In this document: positions 36,616 through 47,100 of the stretch, in pieces
Numbering within the stretch: position 1 is the first letter of the stretch
Layout of the letters: each line of letters starts with the position of its first letter
DNA from: Leptospira langatensis
Lineage (GTDB): Bacteria > Spirochaetota > Leptospiria > Leptospirales > Leptospiraceae
DNA length: 64,000 bases
Direction of reading: 5' to 3'
Assembly (NCBI RefSeq): GCF_004770615.1
Contig: NZ_RQER01000001.1
Coordinates: forward strand, 124,001-188,000
Notes under the pieces: generated by a model
What the model was told of the DNA's origin: nothing
What the model saw: only the letters and a program-made list of their open reading frames with translations
Databases searched by the model: none
Made by a program: the position numbers and the translations under genes

Positions 36616-36940
36616 TTTTTAAAATGTTACTCCACTCTCTATTGAAGGAGATCTTTTTCTTCTCTTCGAGCCAAAGATTAGAAATGAGTGAGATTCAGTC
36701 AATATCCAATTGAAAAAGTGAATTTTCTTTATTGAACATTCGTAATATTACATTGAAAGAATCTTTACTGAACAATGTTAGTATTACAAAGTCTTCTTAT
36801 GGTTTGATATCTAATTATATTTTTATAATATAGTTGGCATGACTTTTTGTCCCTCGAGTGATCATTTATTTATTTTGCTTTTTGGCGATCGTAGCAAGAT
36901 CTTACAATCGTTAGAATGCGATCTATGATACGGTATTTCC
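36616..36940. other. AT-rich divergent intergenic region
   Basis: 325 bp between the divergent SGNH hydrolase and questin-oxidase-like genes, with no gene visible. It is clearly AT-richer than its surroundings and includes a near-pure A/T stretch at about 36810-36835. It holds a duplicated 26-bp element at 36728 and 36764 and probably carries promoters for both genes. Confidence 0.6.
36728..36789. repeat. Duplicated 26-bp element, possible operator pair
   Basis: Copies at 36728-36753 and 36764-36789 start exactly 36 bp apart and match at 21 of 26 positions (shared CTTTA-T/C-TGAACA...TA-A/G-TATTACA). Copy 1 contains the palindrome GTAATATTAC. It lies between divergent promoters, so paired regulator binding is the simplest reading. 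Confidence 0.65.
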
Positions 36941-37990
36941 ATGATCGAAACCTCTTACAATTCTTTGGATGAAGCCTTAGGGGAATTGCTTCCCTATTCC
37001 ACGGAGCTCAAGAACGGGCTTACAAGCCATGCCACAATGGTAGCAGAAGCGCTCTGTGCCTTGGGCAAACAAGAAGAAGTAATTCCTTGGATACAAAACT
37101 ATATTCTGGGGATGGAGAAGAAGCCTCCCGCTCAAGAGGTCATTACCGATGAGAATTGGAAGGGGGCCCTCGGAAAGACAGCGCGTAACACCGATTGGGT
37201 GCTCTTCTTTGAAAAGGAATTAGAACATGCTTCGTGGAAGGAGGTCCTGAATGTCTGGGTAGATCGACTTTCTCCCGGGTTTTGTGCAGATGCAACCCAT
37301 GGGATCATTCGTGTTGGCCACGCAGTTCGTAGTCTATCGCATTCGGAAAGCGAGATCAGGATCCGTGAATTTGCAGAAGCCTTAGGAAGATGGGCTTGTA
37401 CATACCAGGTGCTTCCGGATCAAAGAACGAACCCTCTTTTCATAGGCAGGCCTAGGGCTGCGATCTCAAAAGTCCGGATCGTTCCGAAAGAATTCAGAAA
37501 ATATAATGGAACCATCGTCTCTGCTCTGGAAGACCTCGATCAGGATCCTAATTTTAGCTCGGTGATCAGTATGGTGGATCTGAGTGGGGATATAGGAGCA
37601 AGTATCTCCGAAATGACTTCCGTATTTGCGAATGTATTCCTGGAGAATGCACATGATACGTTGGGTGCGATCGTTTTCACTCACGGGGTTACAAGTCTCG
37701 TCGCATTTCGTCATCTTCTTCCTTTTTTGGCGGAGGATACCAAGAGAAAGACCTTGGAGTATGCCTGGCAATCTTCCTGTTCTTTGTATGTAAGCTTTGG
37801 GGATCCGATCCCATTCCAAGCAAAGGAAAAGAAGATCCTGGATCGGGAGACCTTGATCGATATGGCAGTACGGAACGGGGACGAGCATACGATCAAATTG
37901 ACCGAAGCTTGTTTGGTGGAGAATGAGATCCATCCGGATCCGGTCTATTTCTTAGCGTCAGAAAGAGCCTGTCAGTTGCTGAAGGCCTAA
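36941..37990 (+). CDS. Questin-oxidase-like (DUF4243) protein
   Basis: A 349-residue protein with the DUF4243 pattern: LTSHATMVAEALCALG near the N-terminus, then GFCADATHGIIRVGHAVRSL, and later THGVTSLVAF. Conserved His and Asp residues in these helices suggest a metal or cofactor site. The fungal relatives include questin oxidase of anthraquinone metabolism. The bacterial function is not established, so I give no reaction. The gene stands alone behind the AT-rich region, with a small membrane protein gene 11 bp downstream that is probably co-transcribed. Confidence 0.85.
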   Translation: MIETSYNSLDEALGELLPYSTELKNGLTSHATMVAEALCALGKQEEVIPWIQNYILGMEKKPPAQEVITDENWKGALGKTARNTDWVLFFEKELEHASWKEVLNVWVDRLSPGFCADATHGIIRVGHAVRSLSHSESEIRIREFAEALGRWACTYQVLPDQRTNPLFIGRPRAAISKVRIVPKEFRKYNGTIVSALEDLDQDPNFSSVISMVDLSGDIGASISEMTSVFANVFLENAHDTLGAIVFTHGVTSLVAFRHLLPFLAEDTKRKTLEYAWQSSCSLYVSFGDPIPFQAKEKKILDRETLIDMAVRNGDEHTIKLTEACLVENEIHPDPVYFLASERACQLLKA

Positions 37991-38001
37991 AGGAATCATC
38001 T

Positions 38002-38514
38002 ATGTTAGATCGTTTGCAAAGAGGACTTCTTTCCTGGTTCGGATCTATGCTTATGTTCGGAGGAGTCTTACGGATCATTTCCTCGTTCCGATCGGATTGG
38101 GGATTTTTAAGCCAGAGGGAATTTTACGGGATCATAGATGTCTGTCTGTTCTTTGGCATCATCGGTTTTTATTCCAAGGTACGGCCAAGGTGGATCAGTT
38201 TAGGTTTCTTGGGATTTTCGTTCGCTGTCTTCTCTACCGCATTGCTTGTAAGCAGGCTTTGGATCCGTTACGAAACCGATCCGTATTTTATTTCTGCAGG
38301 GATCCTATTGATCGGTTTTATTCTGATGACAGGGGCCGCTTGGAAAAGGAAACAGATCTCTAAGCTTCCGTTCCTTCTTTTTACGATCTCTTTGGCCCTA
38401 GGAATAGTGGGGAGTCTCGGATTTGCCGTTCCATTCTTCTATCTCTTATCCGGAGTGAGCTTCGGGTTAGGCGCCTTCTTTGCCGGATACTTCTCTCAAT
38501 ATCATATTTATTGA
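38002..38514 (+). CDS. Small polytopic membrane protein, unknown function
   Basis: A 170-residue protein with about five hydrophobic helices (for example FYGIIDVCLFFGIIGFY, WISLGFLGFSFAVFSTALLV, LPFLLFTISLALGIVGSLGFAV). I do not recognise the family. It follows the questin-oxidase-like gene by 11 bp and is convergent with the AraC regulator gene. No ligand or catalytic residue stands out. Confidence 0.75.
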   Translation: MLDRLQRGLLSWFGSMLMFGGVLRIISSFRSDWGFLSQREFYGIIDVCLFFGIIGFYSKVRPRWISLGFLGFSFAVFSTALLVSRLWIRYETDPYFISAGILLIGFILMTGAAWKRKQISKLPFLLFTISLALGIVGSLGFAVPFFYLLSGVSFGLGAFFAGYFSQYHIY

Positions 38515-38527
38515 ATATAGAGAACGT

Positions 38528-39280
38528 TTAGAAGAAATGGAATTTAGTTTTAGGATTCAAGAAGAGAGAAGGCGGAAATCCGTATGTCTTCTTAAAAGAA
38601 TTGGAGAAGTGTGCCGAGTCGTAGAAGCCGGCGCTTTGCGCGGCCTCGGTGAGATTCTCTCCGTTTGCAATGGCAAGGGCGGCAGCCTTTACTCTTTGCC
38701 AAGTCCTGAACTCACTGAGAGAGATCCCGGAGGCTTCTTTAAATAAATGCTCTAATCTCGACACGGAAAGTCCTGCAAGAATTGCGAGTTCTTCCGTGCT
38801 TATATTCTCCGAAAGATCTTCGGAAACCTTCTCCACAACGGCGGAGATCCTTGGGTCCATTTTTCTAGGAGTGAAATTTGCCGGGATCAGTCGGTCCAAC
38901 TCTTCTAATAATTCCTTCTGCTTGTCGGTGTCGGAGTCTGTTTCTTGCAGAAGTATCGAGATATTTCTAAAAGCATTCTCTAAGAGCACAGGTTCGATCT
39001 GTATTCTTGCCGCTTTCGGATCAGGTAGGAACTTATGAACGTCTTGGGTCTCTATGCTCATAGCGGAGATGAGATCGTTCTTTGCATCGATCTGGACCTG
39101 GAGTCCTTGGGGAACCAAAACGGATCTACAGATCTTCCAGTCTCCTTCCGGCTCCTCCGCAATCCGGAAATTTTCCGAGCTTAAGCTGCAGATCAGATAG
39201 GCGGAACGTTCCGAATGAAAGGAGAGATGTTCCAATCTTCCGATAAAAAGGGATCTGGAATTCCAAACGAAGATTTTCAA
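38528..39280 (-). CDS. AraC-family transcriptional regulator
   Basis: A 250-residue regulator. The C-terminal 100 residues hold two AraC helix-turn-helix motifs: ISTEELAILAGLSVSRLEHLFKEASGISL, and the hallmark ENLTEAAQSAGFYDSAHFSNSFKKTYGFPPS. The N-terminal part resembles a cupin-like sensing domain with no clear ligand. The start is TTG at 39280 with a weak ribosome-binding site. It is divergent from dapA and convergent with the small membrane protein gene. It could control the questin-oxidase-like unit, but nothing in the sequence proves this. Confidence 0.88.
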   Translation of the reverse strand: MKIFVWNSRSLFIGRLEHLSFHSERSAYLICSLSSENFRIAEEPEGDWKICRSVLVPQGLQVQIDAKNDLISAMSIETQDVHKFLPDPKAARIQIEPVLLENAFRNISILLQETDSDTDKQKELLEELDRLIPANFTPRKMDPRISAVVEKVSEDLSENISTEELAILAGLSVSRLEHLFKEASGISLSEFRTWQRVKAAALAIANGENLTEAAQSAGFYDSAHFSNSFKKTYGFPPSLFLNPKTKFHFF

Positions 39281-39429
39281 TGTAAGGCCAAAGCTTCCGG
39301 GATTCGTCTTCTTGTCTTTAATCTGCCAGGTGGCAATTTACAAGAATCAACTCATTCCACTTCTGTTCCAACCGGAATCCTGAGAGAAAGAGGTTGCCAA
39401 ATCGCCCAGGGATCAGGAATTTACATATT

Positions 39430-40314
39430 ATGTTTCAAGGCGTTTTTACGGCCATTATTACCCCCTTCCGGAACGGAAAAATCGATTACGATTCTTATTT
39501 TTCCCTTTTGGACAAGCAGATCCAGGCAAGGGTAAGCGGAGTGGTGCCTTGCGGTACAACCGGCGAATCTCCCACTCTTTCCCACGAAGAACACGCGGAA
39601 CTGATCCGCGAAACCGTGAAACATGTAAAGAAGCGTATCTTGGTCGTGGCGGGAACCGGTTCGAATTCCACTCGTGAAGCTGTCGAACTGACGGAGGCTG
39701 CTTGCAAGGATGGAGTGGACGGGATCTTACAGGTCAATCCGTACTATAACAAGCCTACGCAAGAAGGTCTTTATCTTCATTTTAAGGAAGTCGCGGATCA
39801 TTCTTCCGTGCCGGTGATGCTGTACAATATTCCCGGAAGGACCTCCGTGAATCTATTGCCGGAGACTGTGTTACGTCTTTCCGAACATCCTAAGATCCGT
39901 TCCATGAAAGAAGCTACTGGAGATCTGGGCCAGATGGCAAAGTTGATCTCCTTGGTGGGAGACAAGATGACTGTTCTTTCCGGAGACGATAATTTGACGC
40001 TTCCACTACTTTCTGTGGGAGGGAAGGGAGTTGTTTCCGTGATCTCCAATATCTTTCCGGAAAGTTTGGTGAAACTTGTGGAATCTTTTCAGAAGGGAGA
40101 TCTGGCTACGGCACAAAAGATCCATTATGATTTTCTGGACTTCTTCTCTCTTGCATTCTTGGAAACGAATCCGATCCCGATCAAGGCAGTCATGCATTGG
40201 AACGGATACTCTTCTGCGGAGATCCGTTTGCCTATGACTACTCTGACCCCGGGAGCCGGAGCGGATAAGTTGAAAAAAACCGTATCCGATCTAGTCGCAA
40301 AAGGTTATAAATAA
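39430..40314 (+). CDS. dapA: 4-hydroxy-tetrahydrodipicolinate synthase
   Basis: Condenses pyruvate and aspartate semialdehyde in the lysine/diaminopimelate pathway. At 294 residues it is a normal (beta/alpha)8 barrel. Visible are [11 protein letters not shown] (substrate loop), [12 protein letters not shown] (catalytic Tyr) and SMKEATGDL (Schiff-base Lys). The ATG at 39430 is preceded by AGGAA. A TTG at 39394 is in frame but adds a non-conserved extension. dapB follows after 10 bp, so the two enzymes that act in sequence are co-transcribed. Confidence 0.96.
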   Translation: MFQGVFTAIITPFRNGKIDYDSYFSLLDKQIQARVSGVVPCGTTGESPTLSHEEHAELIRETVKHVKKRILVVAGTGSNSTREAVELTEAACKDGVDGILQVNPYYNKPTQEGLYLHFKEVADHSSVPVMLYNIPGRTSVNLLPETVLRLSEHPKIRSMKEATGDLGQMAKLISLVGDKMTVLSGDDNLTLPLLSVGGKGVVSVISNIFPESLVKLVESFQKGDLATAQKIHYDFLDFFSLAFLETNPIPIKAVMHWNGYSSAEIRLPMTTLTPGAGADKLKKTVSDLVAKGYK

Positions 40315-40324
40315 GGAAGTCGTT

Positions 40325-41131
40325 TTGTCCCGTAAGAATCGCGTAGCAGTCATAGGAGCCTCCGGAAGAATGGGGAAGGCAATCATCCAAGTGCTTTCCC
40401 AATCTAAACTTTCTGAACTCTCCGCGAGTGTTGTCAGCAAGGGCTCCGTGTATTTAGGTTTGGATTCCGGTTTGCATTCCGGGCTCAAGCAAAATGAGAT
40501 CTTATTCTCAGACGATCTTACAAAAGCGATCTCGGACGCGGACACTGTAATCGACTTCTCCATTCGGGAAGCTCTTCCGGAAGTATTAGAATATTGTAAA
40601 GCTTCTAAGAAGCCGGTCGTCGTGGGAACTACCGGTCTTGACGAGACTCATAAAGATCTATTGAGAGAAACTTCTAAGTCTATTCCTATCGTATATTCCC
40701 CGAATATGTCTATCGGAGTGAATCTTCTGTTCAAGCTGACGGAGATCGCGGCAAAGGTAATGGGGGATCTGGCGGATATTGAGATACTGGATATCCATCA
40801 TCGTCATAAGAAAGATGCTCCTTCCGGAACTGCGGAGAAGTTAAAAAACATTCTTTTGGAAACCTTGGGCCGTACTGAGTCCAATATTGTACACGGAAGA
40901 CAGGGGCTCCTATCCGAAAGGGATCCGAAAGAGATCGCAATTCATACGTTCCGAGCGGGAGAAGTGATCGGGGATCATACAGTGTATTTCTTCACTCCGG
41001 AAGAAAGAGTGGAGATCACTCATAAGGCGCAGGACAGAAAGACATTCGCAGTCGGTTCCGTAAAAGCCGCAGAGTTCTTGGTCGGAAGAGAAAAAGGACT
41101 CTATGATATGCTCTCCGTTCTAGGGTTATAG
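40325..41131 (+). CDS. dapB: 4-hydroxy-tetrahydrodipicolinate reductase
   Basis: NAD(P)H-dependent reduction in diaminopimelate synthesis, the step after DapA. At 268 residues it has the Rossmann motif [12 protein letters not shown], the GTTGLDE block, and the catalytic [13 protein letters not shown]. The start is TTG at 40325 with AAGGAAG just before it. It lies eight bases before cdaA, so the lysine/peptidoglycan genes are transcriptionally joined to c-di-AMP synthesis. Confidence 0.96.
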   Translation: MSRKNRVAVIGASGRMGKAIIQVLSQSKLSELSASVVSKGSVYLGLDSGLHSGLKQNEILFSDDLTKAISDADTVIDFSIREALPEVLEYCKASKKPVVVGTTGLDETHKDLLRETSKSIPIVYSPNMSIGVNLLFKLTEIAAKVMGDLADIEILDIHHRHKKDAPSGTAEKLKNILLETLGRTESNIVHGRQGLLSERDPKEIAIHTFRAGEVIGDHTVYFFTPEERVEITHKAQDRKTFAVGSVKAAEFLVGREKGLYDMLSVLGL

Positions 41132-41139
41132 GAACTTCT

Positions 41140-41970
41140 ATGGGTTTTTTTAAGAATATTACCCTGTTCCAAAGCGATAAGTTCGGGATCAATGTGATCC
41201 TGGATATTCTTATCGTAAGCTTTCTTATCTATCAATTTTATTCTACGATCCGAAGAACCAGAGGAGTTCAGCTTCTTTTAGGTATAGGACTGATCTGGGT
41301 CTTGGGGATCTTTGCGCAGTATCTGGAATTCGAGTTATTGGACTGGATCATAGATAATATCCGTCCAGCTCTCGTGTTCGCCATCATCGTTCTATTGCAA
41401 CCGGAACTTCGTAAGATCACGGGAGACATGGCGAGACTCCGGCTATTCCGACCTTTCTTGCTGAAGACTGCAACGGATCTGGACGAGATCGTAGAGGCGG
41501 CCAAGATCATGGCCCGCAATAAGACGGGTTCACTCATTGCGATCGTTCGAGAGCATAGTCTCAAGGATATTGCGGAGCAGGCAGTGCAGTTGGATGCGAT
41601 CCTTTCTACGAGCCTTCTTCTTACCATCTTCAAGAAGAATACCGCATTGCATGACGGTGCCGTTATCATCGAACAGAACAGGATCGCTTGTGCCGGTGCC
41701 TTCTTGCCGATGGCTACGAACCTGGATGATGCCAGAATGGGTGCAAGACACCGAGCTGCACTCGGGATCGCCGAAGAATCCGACGCGGTCATAGTGGTCA
41801 CTTCCGAAGAGACCGGAGAGATCTCTGTGTGTCACGACGGAGAAATGATCCATCCGGTCAAACCGATCGAGCTCAAGAACCTATTGAATACGATACTTCA
41901 GGAGAAGAAGGCGGGTCCTTCCTCGGAGAAAAAATCAGAATTAGAGGAAAAGGAGGAGCCGAATGTTTAA
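41140..41970 (+). CDS. cdaA: Diadenylate cyclase CdaA
   Basis: Makes cyclic di-AMP from two ATP at the inner membrane. The 276-residue protein has three N-terminal helices ([44 protein letters not shown]) and a DAC domain with the signature LHDGAVII (about residues 168-175) and [10 protein letters not shown]. It overlaps the YbbR-protein gene by eight bases, as in firmicutes where CdaR regulates CdaA. c-di-AMP commonly links cell-wall and potassium homeostasis, in keeping with the dapA-dapB genes upstream. Confidence 0.95.
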   Translation: MGFFKNITLFQSDKFGINVILDILIVSFLIYQFYSTIRRTRGVQLLLGIGLIWVLGIFAQYLEFELLDWIIDNIRPALVFAIIVLLQPELRKITGDMARLRLFRPFLLKTATDLDEIVEAAKIMARNKTGSLIAIVREHSLKDIAEQAVQLDAILSTSLLLTIFKKNTALHDGAVIIEQNRIACAGAFLPMATNLDDARMGARHRAALGIAEESDAVIVVTSEETGEISVCHDGEMIHPVKPIELKNLLNTILQEKKAGPSSEKKSELEEKEEPNV

Positions 41971-43024
41971 GCTTCTCCTGAATAACTGGCAGGCAAAGCT
42001 GGGATCCGTTCTTCTTGCTACATTATTCTATATTAATTTACAAAATTCTAAAATTCTTGTGAGGGAGACCAATATCAAGATCGAATACCCCAAACTTACC
42101 GGAGGAATGAGTGTAGCTAAGGGCTCCGATACTACCTTTCCCGTAAAGGTAGAAGGGGTAAGGGACTATGTGAACTTCTATACTCCTTCCTTAAAGGCGT
42201 ACGTGAATCCTGCCGAACTCCATCCTGGGGAAAATATGGTAAGTATTACCCGCATTGGTGGGATACCTGCCGGGCTCAGGGTCACTCGCTTAAAAGAAAA
42301 GGTCAAGATCATTGTAGAGTCCAATGTGAGCCGGGTTTTGGTATTGGAGCCAAAGTTCCATGGAGATCCCCCGAAGGATTATATAAAATCCTCTCATTTC
42401 GTTTCGCCTGCAAGTCTGGTTGTCGTTGGAAATCATTCGGAATTTGATAAATTGGGAAGAATGAACTATCTTCCTCAGATTTCTCTGGCGGATAAAACGA
42501 AAACATTTACTCAGAAATTTAAGGTTCCCGATCTTCCTGCCGGATTAAGGTATAGGGATAATATCAAAGAAGTTTCCGTAACTGTGAATATAGTCGCAGA
42601 CTCTTCCACTCCGGGAGAAAGCATTGTCTTAGGGGTTCCAGTCAGATGCGATAACTTGGATAAAAATCTCGAAGCCGAGTTTTCCGAGCAGGAAGTTTCC
42701 GTAAAATTGAAATCTAAAACTCCTCTACGGAGCATACAGATCATCAAGGGTCTTTCCGCGAGAGTGGTTTGCGCTAATAAGTACGACCCTAAGACAAAGA
42801 AAATTCTTCCGGATAATAAACCGGTCATGACAAAGGTTCGATTAGAAAAAGATCTCAAAACCTTAAAGTCCGTCGAGATCCAGGGGATATTCCCGGACCG
42901 AATCTCCATCTTTTATAGGATCCGCCCGGATCTGAACCAAACAGGAGATGGCACCGAGGATGGAAGCGACGGAAGCAGTGATCCAAATTCCGAAGAGCCG
43001 CTACCGGAACCAGAGGAAGAATGA
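41963..43024 (+). CDS. YbbR-domain protein, CdaR-like
   Basis: A 353-residue protein with a short N-terminal membrane anchor ([15 protein letters not shown], about residues 12-26) and an extracytoplasmic region with YbbR-type beta repeats (about 30-320; for example [27 protein letters not shown]). The C-terminal tail is acidic and Asp/Glu/Gly-rich ([15 protein letters not shown]), a low-complexity feature probably not folded. CdaR proteins adjust CdaA activity. It overlaps cdaA by eight bases and acpS by four. Confidence 0.9.
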   Translation: MFKLLLNNWQAKLGSVLLATLFYINLQNSKILVRETNIKIEYPKLTGGMSVAKGSDTTFPVKVEGVRDYVNFYTPSLKAYVNPAELHPGENMVSITRIGGIPAGLRVTRLKEKVKIIVESNVSRVLVLEPKFHGDPPKDYIKSSHFVSPASLVVVGNHSEFDKLGRMNYLPQISLADKTKTFTQKFKVPDLPAGLRYRDNIKEVSVTVNIVADSSTPGESIVLGVPVRCDNLDKNLEAEFSEQEVSVKLKSKTPLRSIQIIKGLSARVVCANKYDPKTKKILPDNKPVMTKVRLEKDLKTLKSVEIQGIFPDRISIFYRIRPDLNQTGDGTEDGSDGSSDPNSEEPLPEPEEE

Positions 43025-43401
43025 AGATCAGTGTAGGGAATGATATCGTAGAAAATTCCAGGATCAAAGATCTTTTAGACAAGCATGGGGAAAGATTTTT
43101 GAAGAGGGTATATTCCGAGACAGAGATCGCATACTGTTCCGGAAGAAAGGATCCAGTTCCTCATCTCAGTGGCAGATTTTGCGTGAAAGAAGCCTTTATT
43201 AAGGCCATAGAAGCGGGAGATCATGTGATCCTGGACATGAGGGAAATCGAACTTTTCGGAAAGGATTTCGGAAAAAAAGAATTGGTACTTCACGGAAAAT
43301 CCAAAGAATTGTTCCTCGAGAAAGGCTATAGCGGAGTTTCCGTTTCTATCAGTCACGCGGAGAATTATTCGACCGCAATAGTTGTTCTCTATAAGGAGTG
43401 A
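43021..43401 (+). CDS. acpS: Holo-[acyl-carrier-protein] synthase
   Basis: Transfers 4'-phosphopantetheine from CoA to acyl carrier protein. The 126-residue length is typical of AcpS. It shows the metal-binding GNDIVEN at the N-terminus, RFCVKEAFIKAI (catalytic Glu and Lys), and SISHAENY near the C-terminus. Its ATG overlaps the cdaR-like stop (ATGA), and the next small TPR gene starts at its 3' end, so all are in one operon. Confidence 0.95.
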   Translation: MKISVGNDIVENSRIKDLLDKHGERFLKRVYSETEIAYCSGRKDPVPHLSGRFCVKEAFIKAIEAGDHVILDMREIELFGKDFGKKELVLHGKSKELFLEKGYSGVSVSISHAENYSTAIVVLYKE

Positions 43402-43403
43402 CC

Positions 43404-43625
43404 ATGGTTACCGAATCTTTTAAGGAAACTCTGAAGTTTTACAACGAAGGCCTGCAGCTGTATAAGAACAGAAAGTTCAAAGAGGCTTGGGAATTATTCA
43501 AGAAGGCAGTGGAGATCACTCCGAACGACGGACCTTCTAAAAAATATATAGGACGCTGCGAAGCGTTTATCGCGAATCCTCCTCCCGAAGACTGGGATGG
43601 CGTATTCGAGATGAAAACAAAATAA
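43404..43625 (+). CDS. Small TPR protein
   Basis: A 73-residue protein that is little more than one and a half TPR hairpins (ETLKFYNEGLQLYKNRKFKEAWELFKKAVEITPNDG, then AEAF-like helix). The ATG at 43404 has AAGGAG six bases before it. A GTG at 43398 that would overlap the acpS stop is in frame but less likely. In several spirochaete adenylate cyclases this kind of segment forms the C-terminal end, but here it stands alone. Function unknown. Confidence 0.75.
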   Translation: MVTESFKETLKFYNEGLQLYKNRKFKEAWELFKKAVEITPNDGPSKKYIGRCEAFIANPPPEDWDGVFEMKTK

Positions 43626-43635
43626 CCCGCATATC

Positions 43636-44019
43636 ATGTCAAAAAAAGCAACAACCGCCCCGAAACAACAACGCACCATTACGGAATACGGAACCATTTC
43701 GACGATCCTAGGGAGAGAGACCTCTTTCTCAGGGATCCTGAATTTCAGAAAACCCTTGGAGATCTCCGGAGAATTCGAAGGAGAGATAGAATCCGAAGGA
43801 TTCCTATTAGTGAGCGAGGGGGCTCGGGTCCGTGCCAATATCAAGGCCGGAACTGTGATCGTAGGCGGTGAGATCACCGGGAATGTGATCGCTACCCAGC
43901 GCCTGGAAATGCTTCCAAGCGGTAAGGTAAACGGAAACATCAAGACTGCTAAGTTACAGATCGCTGACGGAGTCATCTTCCAAGGGAACTGCGAGATGAT
44001 CCTGCCTAATAAGGATTGA
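43636..44019 (+). CDS. Bactofilin 2
   Basis: A 127-residue bactofilin with a short disordered N-terminus (residues 1-18, Lys/Thr/Gln-rich) and the beta-helix core (about 20-120; ETSFSGILNFRKPLEISGEFEGEIESEG, VRANIKAGTVIVGGEITGNVIATQRLEML, VNGNIKTAKLQIADGVIFQGNCEM). It has the same family motif spacing as the protein at 6.6 kb but a clearly different sequence, so they are paralogues rather than a recent duplicate. It sits between the acpS-TPR pair and rpsB, close to the envelope gene run. Confidence 0.9.
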   Translation: MSKKATTAPKQQRTITEYGTISTILGRETSFSGILNFRKPLEISGEFEGEIESEGFLLVSEGARVRANIKAGTVIVGGEITGNVIATQRLEMLPSGKVNGNIKTAKLQIADGVIFQGNCEMILPNKD

Positions 44020-44068
44020 CCCCTCGGTCCAAACTGGAAAATTGGTATCTGCCAGCCCGAAACGACCT

Positions 44069-44302
44069 ATGAACGGTGGAAAAGCGGGAAAAATCGCATT
44101 AGCTATCTTTCTGGGAGCCTTGGCCGGAGCCGTAGTCGGCGTCATTATCGACCGCATTTTTGGGGTCAATTTCCTCTCCGTCTACCTCTTACAAGAACCG
44201 GTTCGGCTGGAACTTTACGTAATTAAAGTCGAAGCACAAGTTACCCCTGCGAGTCTTATCGGACTTGTGGCGACATTGTTCTTCGTACTAAAAAAGGGGT
44301 AA
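44069..44302 (+). CDS. DUF4321 membrane protein
   Basis: A 77-residue protein with two hydrophobic helices ([19 protein letters not shown] and [15 protein letters not shown]) joined by [26 protein letters not shown]. This is the DUF4321 pattern, found in several phyla upstream of rpsB-type clusters; function unknown. The ATG at 44069 is preferred; a TTG at 44042 would add nine residues with no conserved content. It ends seven bases before rpsB. Confidence 0.8.
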   Translation: MNGGKAGKIALAIFLGALAGAVVGVIIDRIFGVNFLSVYLLQEPVRLELYVIKVEAQVTPASLIGLVATLFFVLKKG

Positions 44303-44309
44303 ACAACTC

Positions 44310-45188
44310 ATGTCAGTAATTTCCATGAAGAATCTTCTGGAAACCGGAGTTCACTTCGGTCACCAGACAAGAAAATGGAATCCGAAAATGGCTCCGTACG
44401 TCTTTACGGCGAGAAACGGGATCCATATCATCGACCTTCAAAAAACCGTTCAGAAAGCTAAAGAAGCGTATGACGCGTTGAAGAAGATCACCGGCGAAGG
44501 TAAAAAAGTACTCTTCGTAGGAACCAAGAAGCAAGCCAGAGGTGCGATCGAAAGAGAAGCTCTTCGTTGCAATATGTTCTTTATTAATAACCGCTGGCCA
44601 GGCGGACTCTTAACGAACTGGAACACGGTGAAAAAATCCATCGCTCGTTTGAAAAAACTAGAGGGAATGGAGACCGATAATACTTTCGAAAAAGAAGTAA
44701 AAACCAAGAAAGAAGTTCTTTCTCTTCGCAGAGAGTTGGATAAACTCCGCAAGACCTTAGGCGGGATCAAGGATATGAACAGCCTTCCTGAGATCCTTTT
44801 CGTGATCGATCCTAAGAAAGAAGAGATCGCTGTAAAAGAAGCTCGTAAACTTGGCCTCAAGATCTTTGCAGTAGTTGATACGAACTGCGATCCTGAATTG
44901 ATCGATTATCCAATCCCAGGTAACGACGACGCGATCCGCGCTATCTCTCTCTTCCTCGAAACCATGTCTAACGCGGTGATCGAAGGAACAGGTGGAGTAG
45001 TAGAGCAGCCTCGCTTCAGCGAAGACCTGGATTCGGAAGCTCTTGCTCTGGAATACCAAGGTGAATACGACGAAAGCGGTAAGTTCATCATGGACGAGGA
45101 TCCAGTCGGTGCTGCTAAGAAAGAAGAAGCGGCTCCTGCAGCTGAAGCAGCTCCTGCTTCTACTATTGAGATCGATAAGGGAGAATAA
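44310..45188 (+). CDS. rpsB: 30S ribosomal protein S2
   Basis: A component of the small ribosomal subunit. At 292 residues it is somewhat longer than E. coli S2 because of an acidic, Ala/Glu-rich C-terminal tail ([16 protein letters not shown]). The family blocks are [41 protein letters not shown] and [20 protein letters not shown]. It heads the classical rpsB-tsf-pyrH-frr-uppS-cdsA-dxr-rseP-proS run. Confidence 0.98.
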   Translation: MSVISMKNLLETGVHFGHQTRKWNPKMAPYVFTARNGIHIIDLQKTVQKAKEAYDALKKITGEGKKVLFVGTKKQARGAIEREALRCNMFFINNRWPGGLLTNWNTVKKSIARLKKLEGMETDNTFEKEVKTKKEVLSLRRELDKLRKTLGGIKDMNSLPEILFVIDPKKEEIAVKEARKLGLKIFAVVDTNCDPELIDYPIPGNDDAIRAISLFLETMSNAVIEGTGGVVEQPRFSEDLDSEALALEYQGEYDESGKFIMDEDPVGAAKKEEAAPAAEAAPASTIEIDKGE

Positions 45189-45199
45189 GGAGAAGTATC

Positions 45200-45799
45200 A
45201 TGTCAGCATCTACTACGGACCTTATTAAGGAATTAAGAGACCGCACCGGTGCGGGTTTGATGGATTGTAAGAAAGCTCTAGTAGAGAATAATAACGATCT
45301 AGATAAGTCTGCCGACTGGTTGCGTGAAAAAGGGATCGCTAAGGCCGCTAAGAAAGCTGGCCGCGTGACTAAAGAAGGAAGAGCCGTTTCCTATATCCAT
45401 GGAGACGGAAAGATCGGAGTTTTGGTTGAACTCAACTCCGAGACCGATTTCGTATCGCGTAACGAGGCTTTCGAAGCTTTAGGAAAAGAGATCTGCTTGC
45501 AGATCGCTGCAATGTCTCCGCTTTACGTGAGTGAAGATCAAGTTCCTGCAGAAGATATCGAGCGCGAAACCAAGGTTCTCGAAGCTCAATTGAAAGAAGA
45601 AGGTAAAAAACCGGAGCAGATCGAAAAGATCATCCCTGGAAAGATCAAAAAGTATTACTCTGAAGTATGCCTTTTGAACCAAGCCTTCATCAAGGACAAT
45701 ACCAAGACGGTTGACGATCTGGTGAAAGAGGCAATTTCGAAATTCGGTGAAAATATCACTGTAGCTCGTTTTGCTCGTTTCCAGGTAGGCGGCGCGTAA
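45200..45799 (+). CDS. tsf: Elongation factor Ts, short form
   Basis: Guanine nucleotide exchange factor for EF-Tu. It is 199 residues against about 280 in E. coli. The N-terminal domain (IKELRDRTGAGLMDCKKALVENNND) and the TDFV-containing core (LNSETDFVSRNEAF) are present, but only one of the two core repeats is kept. This short form occurs in several bacterial groups. It follows rpsB by 11 bp and pyrH follows after three bases. Confidence 0.96.
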   Translation: MSASTTDLIKELRDRTGAGLMDCKKALVENNNDLDKSADWLREKGIAKAAKKAGRVTKEGRAVSYIHGDGKIGVLVELNSETDFVSRNEAFEALGKEICLQIAAMSPLYVSEDQVPAEDIERETKVLEAQLKEEGKKPEQIEKIIPGKIKKYYSEVCLLNQAFIKDNTKTVDDLVKEAISKFGENITVARFARFQVGGA

Positions 45800-47099
<1,300 letters not shown>

Positions 47100-47100
47100 G

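Noticed and set aside
39281..39429. Possible lysine riboswitch before dapA
   Set aside because: The region shows no recognisable lysine-riboswitch core or terminator hairpin.
41268..41801. A 177-residue minus-strand frame opposite cdaA
   Set aside because: The plus-strand DAC domain is unmistakable; the minus frame is Ser/Arg-rich shadow.
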